64,000 nucleotides of DNA. It comes from Oligella sp050920755. GTDB taxonomy: Bacteria > Pseudomonadota > Gammaproteobacteria > Burkholderiales > Burkholderiaceae_B. The translations under genes were made by a program, and so were the position numbers. The stretch lies in NCBI RefSeq assembly GCF_050920755.1, contig NZ_CP158480.1:1984001-2048000 (forward strand). Direction: 5' to 3'. Of this stretch, positions 26,291 through 34,520 are shown piece by piece. The first letter of the stretch is position 1; each line of letters opens with the position of its first letter. The notes under the pieces are model-generated. The model saw only the letters and a list, made by a program, of their open reading frames with translations. It was not told where the DNA came from and did not search any database.

Positions 26291-26830
26291 ATGAGCACTT
26301 CCGTACGCTACACATCAACCGCTATTTTTCTACACTGGTTAATGGCTTTAGGATTAATCGGCACCTTGTCACTCGGTCTTTACATGCAGGGGCTGCCCTT
26401 TTCACCAAGTAAATTGCAATTTTACTCATGGCACAAATGGGCCGGTATCACACTCTTACTGCTTGCCATTGTGCGTCTCGCTTGGCGCTTAAGCCATCCG
26501 GCACCGGCCCTCCCCGCTGAAATGGGTGCGTTATCCAAATTAGGCGCTCATGCCATTCATTGGCTACTCTACCTATTGATGCTTGCCATTCCTATCAGTG
26601 GTTGGTTAATGAGTTCGGCACAAGGCTTTAGCGTGATGTGGTTCGGCATTGTGCCCCTACCGGATCTGGTCGCCCCCGACCCTGACTTGGGGAACTTACT
26701 GACCAAAGTACATATCACCCTTAATTACTTATTAATGGCAAGTATTGTGGCACATGTGGGCGCAGCCCTTTTCCACCACTTTATTAAAAAAGACACGGTA
26801 CTGAAACGTATGATGCCGAGAATGAGTTAA
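26291..26830 (+). CDS. Cytochrome b561
   Basis: Four-helix di-haem membrane protein. Haem-ligand histidines are seen in AIFLHWLMALGL, WHKWAGITLL, AIHWLLYLLMLAIPISGWLMS and a pair late in the protein (KVHITLNYLL and AHVGAALFHHF). Length 179 is typical. It leads a plus-strand set with two YceI proteins, a frequent grouping in proteobacteria that suggests a shared redox or isoprenoid/quinone role. Confidence 0.93.
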   Translation: MSTSVRYTSTAIFLHWLMALGLIGTLSLGLYMQGLPFSPSKLQFYSWHKWAGITLLLLAIVRLAWRLSHPAPALPAEMGALSKLGAHAIHWLLYLLMLAIPISGWLMSSAQGFSVMWFGIVPLPDLVAPDPDLGNLLTKVHITLNYLLMASIVAHVGAALFHHFIKKDTVLKRMMPRMS

Positions 26831-26853
26831 GATTAATAAAAAAAGGATAAACA

Positions 26854-27432
26854 ATGAACAGCACTATTTTAAAATCATTAAAAACCCTTAGTCTGATAAG
26901 TGCATTCAGCCTGGCGGCGCTCGGTAGCGCTCAAGCGGCGGAATACACCGCCTTAGATAGCGATGAGACTCAGATTACCTTCAATTACCGTCAAATGAAT
27001 GTCAAGATGAACGGTAACTTCAGCAAAATCAAGGCAAATGAACTACGCTTTGATCCTGCACAACCGGAAAATGCCAAAGTATCCCTTGAAGTCGAGCTGG
27101 CAAGTATCAACGCCGGCTATCCCGATGCTAATACGGAACTGGCGAAGGACGAATGGCTGGCAGCGGCACAATACCCCCTTGCTACCTTTGAAGCTGAAAA
27201 AATTGAAGCCTTAGGTGATCAACAATACCAGGTCACCGGCAAGCTCAATATCAAGGGACAAAGTGAGACGATAAGCGTGCCGTTTACCTTTAGTGAGGAC
27301 GGTGATAAAGGCGTCTTTAGCGGTAACTTCCGCTTCCTACGCAATGACTTTAATATCGGCGAGGGTCAATGGAAAAAAACCAATATCGTGGCCGACGACA
27401 TTGAGATTCATTTTCAAATCGTGGCCAAATAA
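26854..27432 (+). CDS. YceI-family periplasmic protein, copy 1
   Basis: A 192-residue protein with a signal peptide ending AQAA. The mature part is a YceI-like lipocalin fold that binds polyisoprenoids in characterised relatives. Typical segments are ITFNYRQMNVKMNGNFSKIKANELRFDP, LAAAQYPLATFEAEKIEALG and FRFLRNDFNIGEGQW. It lies 23 bases after the cytochrome b561 gene, with AAAAGG before the start. It is related to but clearly distinct from the next gene. Confidence 0.88.
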   Translation: MNSTILKSLKTLSLISAFSLAALGSAQAAEYTALDSDETQITFNYRQMNVKMNGNFSKIKANELRFDPAQPENAKVSLEVELASINAGYPDANTELAKDEWLAAAQYPLATFEAEKIEALGDQQYQVTGKLNIKGQSETISVPFTFSEDGDKGVFSGNFRFLRNDFNIGEGQWKKTNIVADDIEIHFQIVAK

Positions 27433-27478
27433 GGCACATAACGCTTTATACATTTTTTAACCTAAAAAAGGATTTATT

Positions 27479-28048
27479 ATGAAAAAAACACTGATTGTTG
27501 CCGCTTTCGGCGCATTATTAACATCACAAGCATTGGCTGCGCCGCAAACCTACGTGGTAGACCCTACTCACACTTACCCGCGCTTTTCCTATACACATAT
27601 GGGTATGAGTAAGCAAGTGATGAACTTTAAAAATACCACCGGCCAAGTAGTATTTGATAAAGAAGCAAAAACGGCGAATGTTGATATCACCATTGATGTG
27701 AAATCCATTTTGACCGGTTCCGATGTGTTTGATGAGCATATTCAAAGTGCAGACTTTTTTGATACGGAAAAATACCCCACCGCTACCTTTAAATCCACTA
27801 AAGTCACGTTTGAAGGTGACAAACCAAGCACGATCGAGGGTGAATTGACGATTAAAGGCATCACTAAACCGGTGACCCTTACCGTTACTTCCTTCTTTAA
27901 CGGTCCTCACCCAATGATGCAAAAAGATGCTGTCGGGGCAAATGCCACAGCCAATATCCTACGCTCCGACTTCAACCTGGACGCTAATGTACCGGTCGTC
28001 AGTGATGAAGTGGCATTAGATATCGCATTAGAAGCCATTGTTGAGTAA
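27479..28048 (+). CDS. YceI-family periplasmic protein, copy 2
   Basis: A 189-residue YceI-family protein with a signal peptide ending ALAAP. Family segments are YVVDPTHTYPRFSYTHMGMS, SADFFDTEKYPTATFKSTKV, GELTIKGITKPVTL and VGANATANILRSDF. It begins after AAAAAAGGA and ends just before a strong terminator, so the cytochrome-YceI-YceI group is probably one operon. Confidence 0.92.
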   Translation: MKKTLIVAAFGALLTSQALAAPQTYVVDPTHTYPRFSYTHMGMSKQVMNFKNTTGQVVFDKEAKTANVDITIDVKSILTGSDVFDEHIQSADFFDTEKYPTATFKSTKVTFEGDKPSTIEGELTIKGITKPVTLTVTSFFNGPHPMMQKDAVGANATANILRSDFNLDANVPVVSDEVALDIALEAIVE

Positions 28049-28084
28049 TTAATCTCATCCGAGCGATCCGGCTCGCACAAAACG

Positions 28085-28120
28085 ATTCGCAGGTTTGCCC
28101 ACGGCAGCCTGCGAATTTTT
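28085..28120 (+). terminator. Intrinsic terminator of the cytochrome b561-yceI operon
   Basis: ATTCGCAGG ... CCTGCGAAT with a 14-base loop, followed by TTTTAT. It lies 36 bases after the second yceI stop. Confidence 0.8.
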
Positions 28121-28305
28121 ATCCCCCGAATCCCCAAAAAGCCGGCTCAGTTGCAAAGGTCAAATCTGTCATATAATATTAAGCACTAAACTCGCAAGCG
28201 CAGATTCAACTAAGTGACTAAAAATCATCTACTTAGCAGCAACCATCCATTCGCGACCAGCGCAGCAATCGGCAAATCTTACTCAAGTAATAAGTGATAG
28301 CTTTA

Positions 28306-30915
28306 ATGACGACGACTGATTTATCATCTCATACGCCAATGATGCGACAATACTTCAAGCTTAAACAGGAAGCCGGTTCGATGCTGCTGTTTTATCGCAT
28401 GGGTGATTTTTATGAGATGTTCTATGATGATGCTGTTAAAACCTCTCGCTTACTTAATCTCACCCTAACCACCCGCGGCACCGGCGACCCCATTCCCATG
28501 GCCGGGGTACCGGTGCATGCCATGGAGCAGTATTTAGCCCGCTTGGTAGCAATGGGTGAATCAGTGGCGATTTGCGAGCAGATCGGCGATCCCGCTGCCG
28601 CCAAAGGCATTGTAGAACGGCAAATTGTACGTACGGTCACACCGGGCACGCTTACCGATGAAAATCTCTTACCGAGTAATAGCGACCGCCCGCTTCTGGC
28701 CATTTACCTGCCACACAAAGCACGCAACCGCAAATACGGTTTAGCGTGGATGAACTTAGCCAGTGGCGAGTTTAAGGTCAATGAATGTACGCTTGAACAA
28801 TTAGAATCTGAGGTTCACCGCATTGCACCGGCGGAAATCATTACGGGCGATTCATTTAAGCTTGAATTAAACTATCAGGCCGCCTACAGCAAAACGGCCG
28901 ATTGGCATTTTGAATTAAGTGCCGCCGAAAACAAGCTTTGCAGCCATTTCGGTGTGGATCGATTAACCGCATTCGGCATTGATGAGCTGCCGAATGCGAC
29001 CATCGCCGCCGGTGCCTTATTAAGCTATGTAGAAAATACTCAAAAGCGCAGTCTTTCTCATATCAAACCGATTCAATTGGATGATATTCAAGACTATTTG
29101 ATATTGGATCCGGTCACCCGCAGAAATCTGGAAATTACTCAAACGATCAACGGTGAAGCCAGTCCTACCCTCTTTAGCCTTTTGGATCATTGCCATACCC
29201 CTATGGGTAGTCGCTTATTGCGGCGTTTTTTGCATCATCCGCTACGCGATAATGCACCGATTATCGAGCGTCAACTGTGTGTGCAGGCCTTTTATGATCG
29301 CCATGCAACACGTAGCTTTGATGATCCGATTAAAGCCTTTGAGACTTTTTTAAAAAATGCGCCGGATATTGAGCGTATTGCAACCCGCATTGCACTGAGC
29401 TCGGTACGCCCCAAAGAGCTGGCTGCGCTACGTGACACCTTGGTGAATTTACCGCAACTGTCCGCAATGATTACTGAAAACTTCAGTGACACACCGGCGC
29501 TGCTAAAGCTGCAAAGTCTTTTAGATTTAGATCCGCAGCCGGCTCAGCTATTACAGCAAGCCATTGCGGCGGAACCGGCCACTATGATCCGTGACGGCGG
29601 CGTAATCGCCGACGGATTCGATAGTGAATTAGATGAGTTGCGACAACTTTCCAATGACAGTGGCGAGTTTTTGCAACAGCTGGAGGTGCGAGAAAGAGAA
29701 GCGACCGGTATTAATAATTTGCGGGTCGAATACAATCGCGTACACGGATTTTTTATTGAGGTCAGTAAGGGGCAACTTGATAAGGTACCCGCGGATTATC
29801 GCCGTCGCCAAACCCTGAAAAATGTCGAACGCTTTATTACGCCTGAGCTTAAAGCTTGGGAAGATAAAATCCTCTCAGCCAAGGATCGCTGTTTAAGTCG
29901 TGAAAAATGGCTGTTTGAGCAGCTGATTACACAATTGCAAAACTATGTGGAAGCCATGCATCAAGCCGCTTATGCGCTTGCTCATTTAGATGTCTATAAG
30001 GCCTTGGCTTATCACGCCTATCTCAATCAATGGGTTGCGCCGGAGTTAATTGAAGGGCCGATGATCCGCATTACCCAAGGTCGTCACCCGATTGTTGAGC
30101 GCACCATTGAGCGTTTTACGCCAAATGACTGTCAGCTGGATCCGCGCCGTCGTATGCTTTTAGTGACCGGCCCTAATATGGGCGGTAAATCTACGTATAT
30201 GCGGCAGACTGCTTTGATTGTGCTGCTTGCGCGCATGGGTAGCTTTGTGCCGGCAGCAGCGGCACAAATCGGTTTAATTGATCGTATCTTTACGCGTATC
30301 GGTGCAGCCGATGACTTAGCCGGCGGACGTTCAACGTTTATGGTGGAAATGACCGAGGCAGCAACGATTTTAACCGCCGCCACACCGAACAGCTTGGTGC
30401 TGATGGATGAAATCGGTCGCGGCACCTCCACTTATGACGGCCTGGCCTTAGCTTGGGCCATTGCCTGCCGCTTATTAACGCATAATCAGGCCTTGGTACT
30501 CTTTGCGACGCATTATTTTGAGTTGACACGTTTGCCGGAGCAATTTGAGCATGTGGCCAATGTCCATTTAAGTGCGGCTGAATCGGCTCAGGGGTTGGTA
30601 TTTTTACATGAGGTCAAGGAGGGTCCGGCCAGTCGTAGCTACGGTATTCAAGTGGCGCAACGTGCCGGTATTCCGATGGCGGTCATTCGACAGGCTAAGC
30701 GCGAGCTGGATAATCTGGAAATGAATGCCGACGATCGCCCGCAACTCGATTTATTCAGTGCCCCGCTTGAGGAAATCAATGAGCAGGCCAATGACGATCA
30801 TCTGGAGCTGAAAGCACTGAAGGAGAGTCTGGCTGCGATTGATCCGGACTCCCTCAGCCCCCGAGAGGCGTTGGATATTTTGTATCAGCTGAAAAATCAG
30901 TTTGGCGAAAATTAA
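28306..30915 (+). CDS. mutS: DNA mismatch repair protein
   Basis: Recognises base mismatches and small loops. The N-terminal mismatch-binding motif is GSMLLFYRMGDFYEMFYDDA, with the Phe-x-Glu wedge in FYEMF. The ATPase domain has Walker A GPNMGGKSTYMRQ, Walker B LVLMDEIGRGTSTYDG and signature GRSTFMVEM. The C-terminus ends in a short helix-turn-helix region (LSPREALDILYQLK). About 869 residues is normal. ATG 28306 is chosen over GTG 28294. It is the last chromosomal protein gene before the tRNA pair and prophage. Confidence 0.97.
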   Translation: MTTTDLSSHTPMMRQYFKLKQEAGSMLLFYRMGDFYEMFYDDAVKTSRLLNLTLTTRGTGDPIPMAGVPVHAMEQYLARLVAMGESVAICEQIGDPAAAKGIVERQIVRTVTPGTLTDENLLPSNSDRPLLAIYLPHKARNRKYGLAWMNLASGEFKVNECTLEQLESEVHRIAPAEIITGDSFKLELNYQAAYSKTADWHFELSAAENKLCSHFGVDRLTAFGIDELPNATIAAGALLSYVENTQKRSLSHIKPIQLDDIQDYLILDPVTRRNLEITQTINGEASPTLFSLLDHCHTPMGSRLLRRFLHHPLRDNAPIIERQLCVQAFYDRHATRSFDDPIKAFETFLKNAPDIERIATRIALSSVRPKELAALRDTLVNLPQLSAMITENFSDTPALLKLQSLLDLDPQPAQLLQQAIAAEPATMIRDGGVIADGFDSELDELRQLSNDSGEFLQQLEVREREATGINNLRVEYNRVHGFFIEVSKGQLDKVPADYRRRQTLKNVERFITPELKAWEDKILSAKDRCLSREKWLFEQLITQLQNYVEAMHQAAYALAHLDVYKALAYHAYLNQWVAPELIEGPMIRITQGRHPIVERTIERFTPNDCQLDPRRRMLLVTGPNMGGKSTYMRQTALIVLLARMGSFVPAAAAQIGLIDRIFTRIGAADDLAGGRSTFMVEMTEAATILTAATPNSLVLMDEIGRGTSTYDGLALAWAIACRLLTHNQALVLFATHYFELTRLPEQFEHVANVHLSAAESAQGLVFLHEVKEGPASRSYGIQVAQRAGIPMAVIRQAKRELDNLEMNADDRPQLDLFSAPLEEINEQANDDHLELKALKESLAAIDPDSLSPREALDILYQLKNQFGEN

Positions 30916-31032
30916 GGCTTAGCCTGCATGCTTGGCTTGATGCGAGGACTTGGCGACGCTTTATCGGAAACCGACTTAAGTGATAAATCCTTAGACAAGA
31001 AGAAAATTATAGGGTAGAATATCATTCTTTCC

Positions 31033-31109
31033 GTGCCAGTAGCTCAACTGGATAGAGCACCCGCCTTCTAAGCGGGCGGTTGTGAGTTCGAGTCTCGCCT
31101 GGCGCGCCA
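31033..31109 (+). tRNA. tRNA-Arg (anticodon TCT)
   Basis: A 77-base cloverleaf. The acceptor GTGCCAG pairs with CTGGCGC (one G-T), the anticodon stem is CCCGC/GCGGG with loop CTTCTAA, and the T-arm is GTGAG-TTCGAGT-CTCGC. CCA is encoded. A TTAGAC-N18-TAGAAT promoter lies just upstream. Confidence 0.95.
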
Positions 31110-31209
31110 CACTACACTAATTAGCAGTTTCAGGATATGCAATATGATGAATATAAACAACATATCCATGCTGATTAGATTAAGTTTTAAGTGTTAGCGG
31201 CTTGTCTCA

Positions 31210-31237
31210 TTGACATAATCGATAATCCTGCTATACT
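31210..31237 (+). promoter_or_regulatory. Promoter of tRNA-His
   Basis: TTGACA, 16 bases, TATACT, about 16 bases before the tRNA 5' end. Near-consensus sigma-70 elements. Confidence 0.7.
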
Positions 31238-31252
31238 TATTAATTCTTTAGT

Positions 31253-31329
31253 GGTGACCGTAGCTCAGTTGGTAGAGTCCCGGATTGTGATTCCGGTTGT
31301 CGTGGGTTCGAGCCCCATCGGTCACCCCA
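31253..31329 (+). tRNA. tRNA-His (anticodon GTG); probable prophage attachment site at its 3' end
   Basis: The acceptor GTGACCG pairs with CGGTCAC. The extra G at position -1 (31253), a tRNA-His hallmark, pairs with C73. The anticodon GTG is in loop GATTGTGAT and the encoded CCA is at 31327-31329. Phage lysis genes begin shortly downstream, so the 3' half of this gene is the likely integration target. The matching att copy would lie beyond the right edge. Confidence 0.95.
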
Positions 31330-31475
31330 TAAATTACTTTAAAATCAATCGATTAAAAACATTTAGAAAAATCTAAAGTGTAAATTTTAGAACGAAAATA
31401 GCGAATTTTAGAACGTAACATCTACTTTTCTGGCTAATTAGGCCTCCAAACTAAAGCCCTTCCCATAGCAAGCAA

Positions 31476-31530
31476 TAAGCAAAAACATGATTAAAATATC
31501 GCAAATCTTGATCATGTTTTTTTTTGCTTA
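31476..31530. terminator. Bidirectional terminator at the left prophage border
   Basis: TAAGCAAAAACATGAT ... ATCATGTTTTTTTTTGCTTA, an inverted repeat with four extra T in one arm, in the 394-base gene-free spacer between tRNA-His and the last lysis gene. It should stop the phage late transcript and anything running in from the chromosome. I see no gene or integrase remnant in this spacer. Confidence 0.7.
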
Positions 31531-31723
31531 TAGTCATTCACTAACCATATTCAAAACGTAACTTTAATCACCACAGCCTCACTAGCTCATCATGCCTAGC
31601 AGAGCAATCAGAATAATCAAAAACAAGATTGTTAACTGCATTAAATAAGTGTGATTTAGTCCCAAGTTAGATTGCTTAGCTATCAAGGGCTTAGCGACAA
31701 AAAATATATCTATAGTCCCTACC

Positions 31724-31975
31724 CTAAACGCCCTTTCCCCACAGCCCCACCACCGCATCTAACTTGATTTTACATTCATAGTACCTAGTCACTGCATCAG
31801 CTAGCGCTATGGCAACATCATCAAAGTGATTGCCCGCCGGCGGTTGTGGATCAGTGCATTGCGTTAAATTACCGGGTAACGGTGGGTGTGTATAGCTTGT
31901 AGATGTGCTGCATGCGGTCAGCGTCAGCATAGCAGTCAAACTCAGCAAGATTTTGATAGCTTTGTGTAAACTCAT
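31724..31975 (-). CDS. Rz1-like outer-membrane spanin lipoprotein
   Basis: An 83-residue lipoprotein with signal peptide and lipobox LTAC, then a Ser/Thr/Pro-rich stretch (STSTSYTHPPLPGNL). It begins inside the Rz-like gene in another frame (overlap 31869-31975), the classical Rz/Rz1 arrangement. With the inner-membrane partner it fuses the two membranes in the last step of lysis. It is the last phage gene before the border. Confidence 0.88.
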   Translation of the reverse strand: MSLHKAIKILLSLTAMLTLTACSTSTSYTHPPLPGNLTQCTDPQPPAGNHFDDVAIALADAVTRYYECKIKLDAVVGLWGKGV

Positions 31976-32192
31976 CGTGTCGTACTCCGATTTGTATTAA
32001 TGATGTTTGCGCAATGCTGGACGCTTTTAATAGCTCATCAGCGGCTGCTTTATAGTTCTCAAGCTCAGCTACATATTGCGCTTCTTTTGCCGCTGCTTTA
32101 CCTGCGTTGTACTGCAGTTGGCCATAACCGTAAACCATTGATATTGCAGCAGCCAATACCATTGCGCCGATAGCGTATTTTTTAATACTCAT
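31869..32192 (-). CDS. Rz-like inner-membrane spanin
   Basis: A 107-residue protein with an N-terminal membrane anchor (YAIGAMVLAAAISMVYGYG) and an Ala/Glu-rich predicted coiled coil (KAAAKEAQYVAELENYKAAADELLKA), the i-spanin layout. The Rz1-like gene starts within its 3' third. It begins one base after the stop of a 27-codon frame, suggesting coupling. Confidence 0.88.
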   Translation of the reverse strand: MSIKKYAIGAMVLAAAISMVYGYGQLQYNAGKAAAKEAQYVAELENYKAAADELLKASSIAQTSLIQIGVRHDEFTQSYQNLAEFDCYADADRMQHIYKLYTPTVTR

Positions 32193-32193
32193 A

Positions 32194-32277
32194 CTAAGTC
32201 CATAAGATTAATGAGCCGTAAAGTGCAGCATAAAACCACATTTCGCAAGCTCTAATCAAGTCGTCATAATCAGTCAT
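32194..32277 (-). CDS. 27-residue membrane microprotein in the lysis cassette
   Basis: MTDYDDLIRACEMWFYAALYGSLILWT is not recognised. It has an acidic start and a hydrophobic second half that could cross the membrane. Its ATG overlaps the lysozyme stop (ATGA), and its stop is one base from the Rz start, so it fills the gap exactly and would be translationally coupled on both sides. A lysis-timing role is possible but not shown. Confidence 0.55.
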   Translation of the reverse strand: MTDYDDLIRACEMWFYAALYGSLILWT

Positions 32278-32804
32278 TGCAAACCCTCCAAGCACAACTT
32301 CCGTTCGTCTAGTCGACGGTTATACAGTCCTTGTACAAACGTAGTCCCGACATACGACCACACCGGCTTGCCTGTGTCACTGTGAGCAATCGCATGGCAG
32401 CCTGCTCTAATATCACCTGCGTTAATCAGTCGCACAGCCCTGCTCTTACACGTGTTATTAACACCGACATTGTGAGCGTGACTAGTCAATGCGTCAAAGG
32501 TGTTCTGTGTGATGCTCGGATTGGTGATGCATTCAGCTAGCTTCATTTGCGTTTGTACAGTGACATGTAGTTCAGCATTTGCGCACTTTTCAGCCGACCA
32601 GCGCTCACCAACAACAACAGGATAAGGGCTAGTCCAGCGAGTAATGCCTTTACAGACCGTGGGCAACCCGCCTGCCAGTTTGTCAGCGTAAACGACATAC
32701 TGACCCTCGCCCTCCCACTTCCCGAGTAAAGACAACAAAAAAGGCGATGCTAAACTAATCGCACCGCCTATAACCAACGCTATTATTCCGTTACGCCTAT
32801 TCAT
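32274..32804 (-). CDS. Phage endolysin, GH24 lysozyme (probable SAR type)
   Basis: Cuts the glycan backbone of peptidoglycan. After an uncleaved-looking N-terminal hydrophobic segment (IIALVIGGAISLASPFLLSLL) comes the catalytic Glu in GKWEGEGQYVVYADKLAGG, with Asp in YADK and Thr in CKGIT, the E-D-T triad of T4-type lysozymes. The weakly hydrophobic N-terminus rich in Gly/Ala/Ser suggests a signal-arrest-release endolysin. ATG 32804 is preferred to the adjacent GTG 32807. Confidence 0.9.
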   Translation of the reverse strand: MNRRNGIIALVIGGAISLASPFLLSLLGKWEGEGQYVVYADKLAGGLPTVCKGITRWTSPYPVVVGERWSAEKCANAELHVTVQTQMKLAECITNPSITQNTFDALTSHAHNVGVNNTCKSRAVRLINAGDIRAGCHAIAHSDTGKPVWSYVGTTFVQGLYNRRLDERKLCLEGLQ

Positions 32805-33072
32805 CACACTGTCCCATAATCTTTTTTAACCGGATTTTATGCTCCGCAATCTCGCGCGCTTCTCTACGACGTTGGAAATAAATATTAGATAACAATCCCA
32901 CCGCAGCAATCGTTAATGAGATAATCGCAGTCCAATTCCAATCAGCAATACTACTCAGCGCACTCGCACCGGCAGCGGTAACTGTGGTTTTGGTTGACAA
33001 CGAAATAGCGGCCGTATCCGGCACATGCTCTAAATAGTCTCTCAATCGCATGTATAAAGTCCTTCGAGGCAT
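32797..33072 (-). CDS. Holin
   Basis: A 91-residue protein. A short amphipathic start (LRDYLEHVPDTAAIS) is followed by one or two hydrophobic segments (TVTAAGASALSSIADW, TAIISLTIAAVGLLSNIYF) and a basic tail (RRREAREIAEHKIRLKK). This matches class II/III holins such as those of HP1-like phages. ATG 33072 follows GGAGG by six bases. Its stop lies just before the lysozyme start. Confidence 0.8.
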   Translation of the reverse strand: MPRRTLYMRLRDYLEHVPDTAAISLSTKTTVTAAGASALSSIADWNWTAIISLTIAAVGLLSNIYFQRRREAREIAEHKIRLKKIMGQCDE

Positions 33073-33107
33073 ATCAACCTCCTTTTTTAGCTGAAATAAA
33101 ACACGCG

Positions 33108-33218
33108 TTACCACCAACGCACCACATAAATTAAAGCTACAGCAACAAAACCGCACGCAACAATCAATGCTGCATTAGCTAATTTATTGCCTACTTTGTC
33201 AGCACCTTGCTCACTCAT
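33108..33218 (-). CDS. 36-residue single-pass membrane protein upstream of the holin
   Basis: MSEQGADKVGNKLANAALIV continues into a membrane helix and ends YVVRWW. The ATG follows AGGTGGAAAG. Comparable small proteins with a charged start and one helix occur beside holins in other beta- and gamma-proteobacterial prophages. It could be an antiholin or holin partner; the role is inferred from position only. Confidence 0.65.
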   Translation of the reverse strand: MSEQGADKVGNKLANAALIVACGFVAVALIYVVRWW

Positions 33219-33250
33219 CTTTCCACCTATCTTAAGCCGATGTTTTGGTT

Positions 33251-33334
33251 TATAATTCATTAGTACCTACTGATATCCGATTGATGGGTAACCAAGCTCA
33301 GAACTGTTGCAGCAGCTCTGGGCTTTTTCTTTTT
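33251..33334 (+). ncRNA. Candidate small RNA / plus-strand terminator hairpin
   Basis: Between the lysis genes and the preceding small gene there is a 294-base spacer without minus-strand genes. On the plus strand TATAAT occurs at 33251-33256. A stem GCTCAGA ... TCTGGGC (33296-33323), with inner pairs in GTTGC/GCAGC, is followed by TTTTTCTTTTT. This could end a transcript of about 75 bases. The -35 region is poor, so the promoter is doubtful; the terminator shape is good. Confidence 0.35.
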
Positions 33335-33484
33335 ATGAACTCATTCTATGGAATAACAATTAGTTTGTATTTAGAACGAGTTCTATATTCGTGCCTTCAT
33401 CTTGGGTCTTCAGAGGTTCATAGTCCATTAAAGTACTTTAAAAATTAAGTTCGACAATTTTGTTAAAAGCCATAACAAAGCTCA

Positions 33485-33511
33485 ATAAAAAAGTCCCTGA
33501 ATTTAGGGGCT
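33485..33511 (-). terminator. Terminator after the small gene at 33513-33746
   Basis: On the minus strand GCCCCT AAATTC AGGGAC followed by TTTTTTATT, with one mismatch in the stem. It separates the fibre genes from the lysis cassette. Confidence 0.65.
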
Positions 33512-33512
33512 T

Positions 33513-33746
33513 TCAATCACGGTAATGCTCTGGTAAATGTCGTCGTTTATATTCATTTATGTACGAGTTAAAGCAATGAGCGTCGTGCCAAAAGAAAAGC
33601 CCGTCTAGGAGTCGACGGGCTATCTTCCAACGTTTCTTTTTAAACTGCATGCGATACGCGCGGGCTGATAGCGTCTCATCTGCGTAGCCTGCCAATAGCG
33701 TGTTAAAAAGTTGATCTAACGCGATAGCTACTTGTCTTGGCTTCAT
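33513..33746 (-). CDS. Conserved phage hypothetical protein (77 aa)
   Basis: I recall similar short proteins beginning MKPRQVxxAxDQLxNTLxxGxADETLS in beta-proteobacterial phages, but know no function. It is basic (KKKRWKIARRLLDGLFFWHD) with aromatic residues in the middle. Its ATG overlaps the stop of the preceding tail-fibre assembly gene (ATGTCATGA), so it is coupled to it. No signal peptide or clear membrane segment. Confidence 0.7.
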   Translation of the reverse strand: MKPRQVAIALDQLFNTLLAGYADETLSARAYRMQFKKKRWKIARRLLDGLFFWHDAHCFNSYINEYKRRHLPEHYRD

Positions 33747-34483
33747 GACATCGTATAAATTGGATCAATCAACTCAACGTCTTGAACAGTATCGGAAGCT
33801 TTTAACTCATCTTCATAACCTTGGCGCTGACCTACCACATGACTAACAACCGCCTCATAAGACTTGGCTTTTTGTAGTGCTTTGCTGATTAGTTCTTCAC
33901 GATCCACGCCACGAGCAGCTGCGATTAAATCGAGTGTCGGTGTGGGTGCGGTATTGTCCAACTCCCACGCCTTAGCTTCTGCCGATTGCATCACCCAAGT
34001 CTGTACCTCAAAATCAGGTACCTCATTAAGTTTTCCTATTTCGTTGATGAACTGCTGGGCTTTGTTGTTGATTTCTTGCAGTTTAACTTGTTTCGCCTGC
34101 GCCAATTCTCGTTCTTTCAGCTCGGCTTTTGTAGCTTCCGTTAGCACCCAATCAGCACCATTAAACGTGTGTAAATCAGTCGGCCTTGGCTTGTCCGTTA
34201 CACCTTCGGGCAATGTGCCAATGCCGTTGTATTCGCCCTCAAACTTAGTGCCGTCAGAAGTGCTGTACAGCTCTTTGTCGCGGTTATCGTCTTTGATAAC
34301 CCACGTGCCAGTACCACTTTTGCCAAAGTCGAAATCATTGGCTGATAGCTCGGTTTCCCAAACAGCTACTTTGCCGTTACTGACAGCTGGTGGCGCTAAA
34401 TCAACAGACAAATAAGGTCTTGTTTTGTACTCAGGGTTAGGGTGTACAAAAACAAGATCATCATTTAATTGATAAGTTTTCAT
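33743..34483 (-). CDS. Tail-fibre-associated protein (DUF4376-like), probable fibre assembly chaperone
   Basis: A 246-residue protein. The N-terminal half is unrecognised. The middle is a coiled-coil-prone helix (TKAELKERELAQAKQVKLQEINNKAQQFINEI). The C-terminal half has TWVMQSAEAKAW, PTLDLIAAARGVDREELISKALQKAKSYEAVVSHVVGQRQGYEDEL, the layout of DUF4376 domains attached to phage fibre genes. It follows the fibre locus, separated by a terminator, as expected for a fibre chaperone. Confidence 0.7.
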   Translation of the reverse strand: MKTYQLNDDLVFVHPNPEYKTRPYLSVDLAPPAVSNGKVAVWETELSANDFDFGKSGTGTWVIKDDNRDKELYSTSDGTKFEGEYNGIGTLPEGVTDKPRPTDLHTFNGADWVLTEATKAELKERELAQAKQVKLQEINNKAQQFINEIGKLNEVPDFEVQTWVMQSAEAKAWELDNTAPTPTLDLIAAARGVDREELISKALQKAKSYEAVVSHVVGQRQGYEDELKASDTVQDVELIDPIYTMS

Positions 34484-34493
34484 TTATTTTTCC

Positions 34494-34517
34494 ATAAAAA
34501 AGCCCCTCAACGGGGCG
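34494..34517 (-). terminator. Terminator between the fibre locus and the fibre assembly gene
   Basis: On the minus strand GCCCC GTTGA GGGGC followed by TTTTTTA. It lies just outside the silent inverted fibre segment, so it would end transcription whichever orientation is present. Confidence 0.75.
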
Positions 34518-34520
34518 TAA

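Noticed and set aside
26218..26412. Plus-strand frame overlapping the cytochrome b561 start
   Set aside because: It overlaps the duplicated ribosome binding site and the conserved start of cytochrome b561 in another frame.
33245..33448. A 67-residue plus-strand frame between the lysis genes and the preceding gene
   Set aside because: It runs through a terminator-like hairpin, has no ribosome binding site and no recognisable features.
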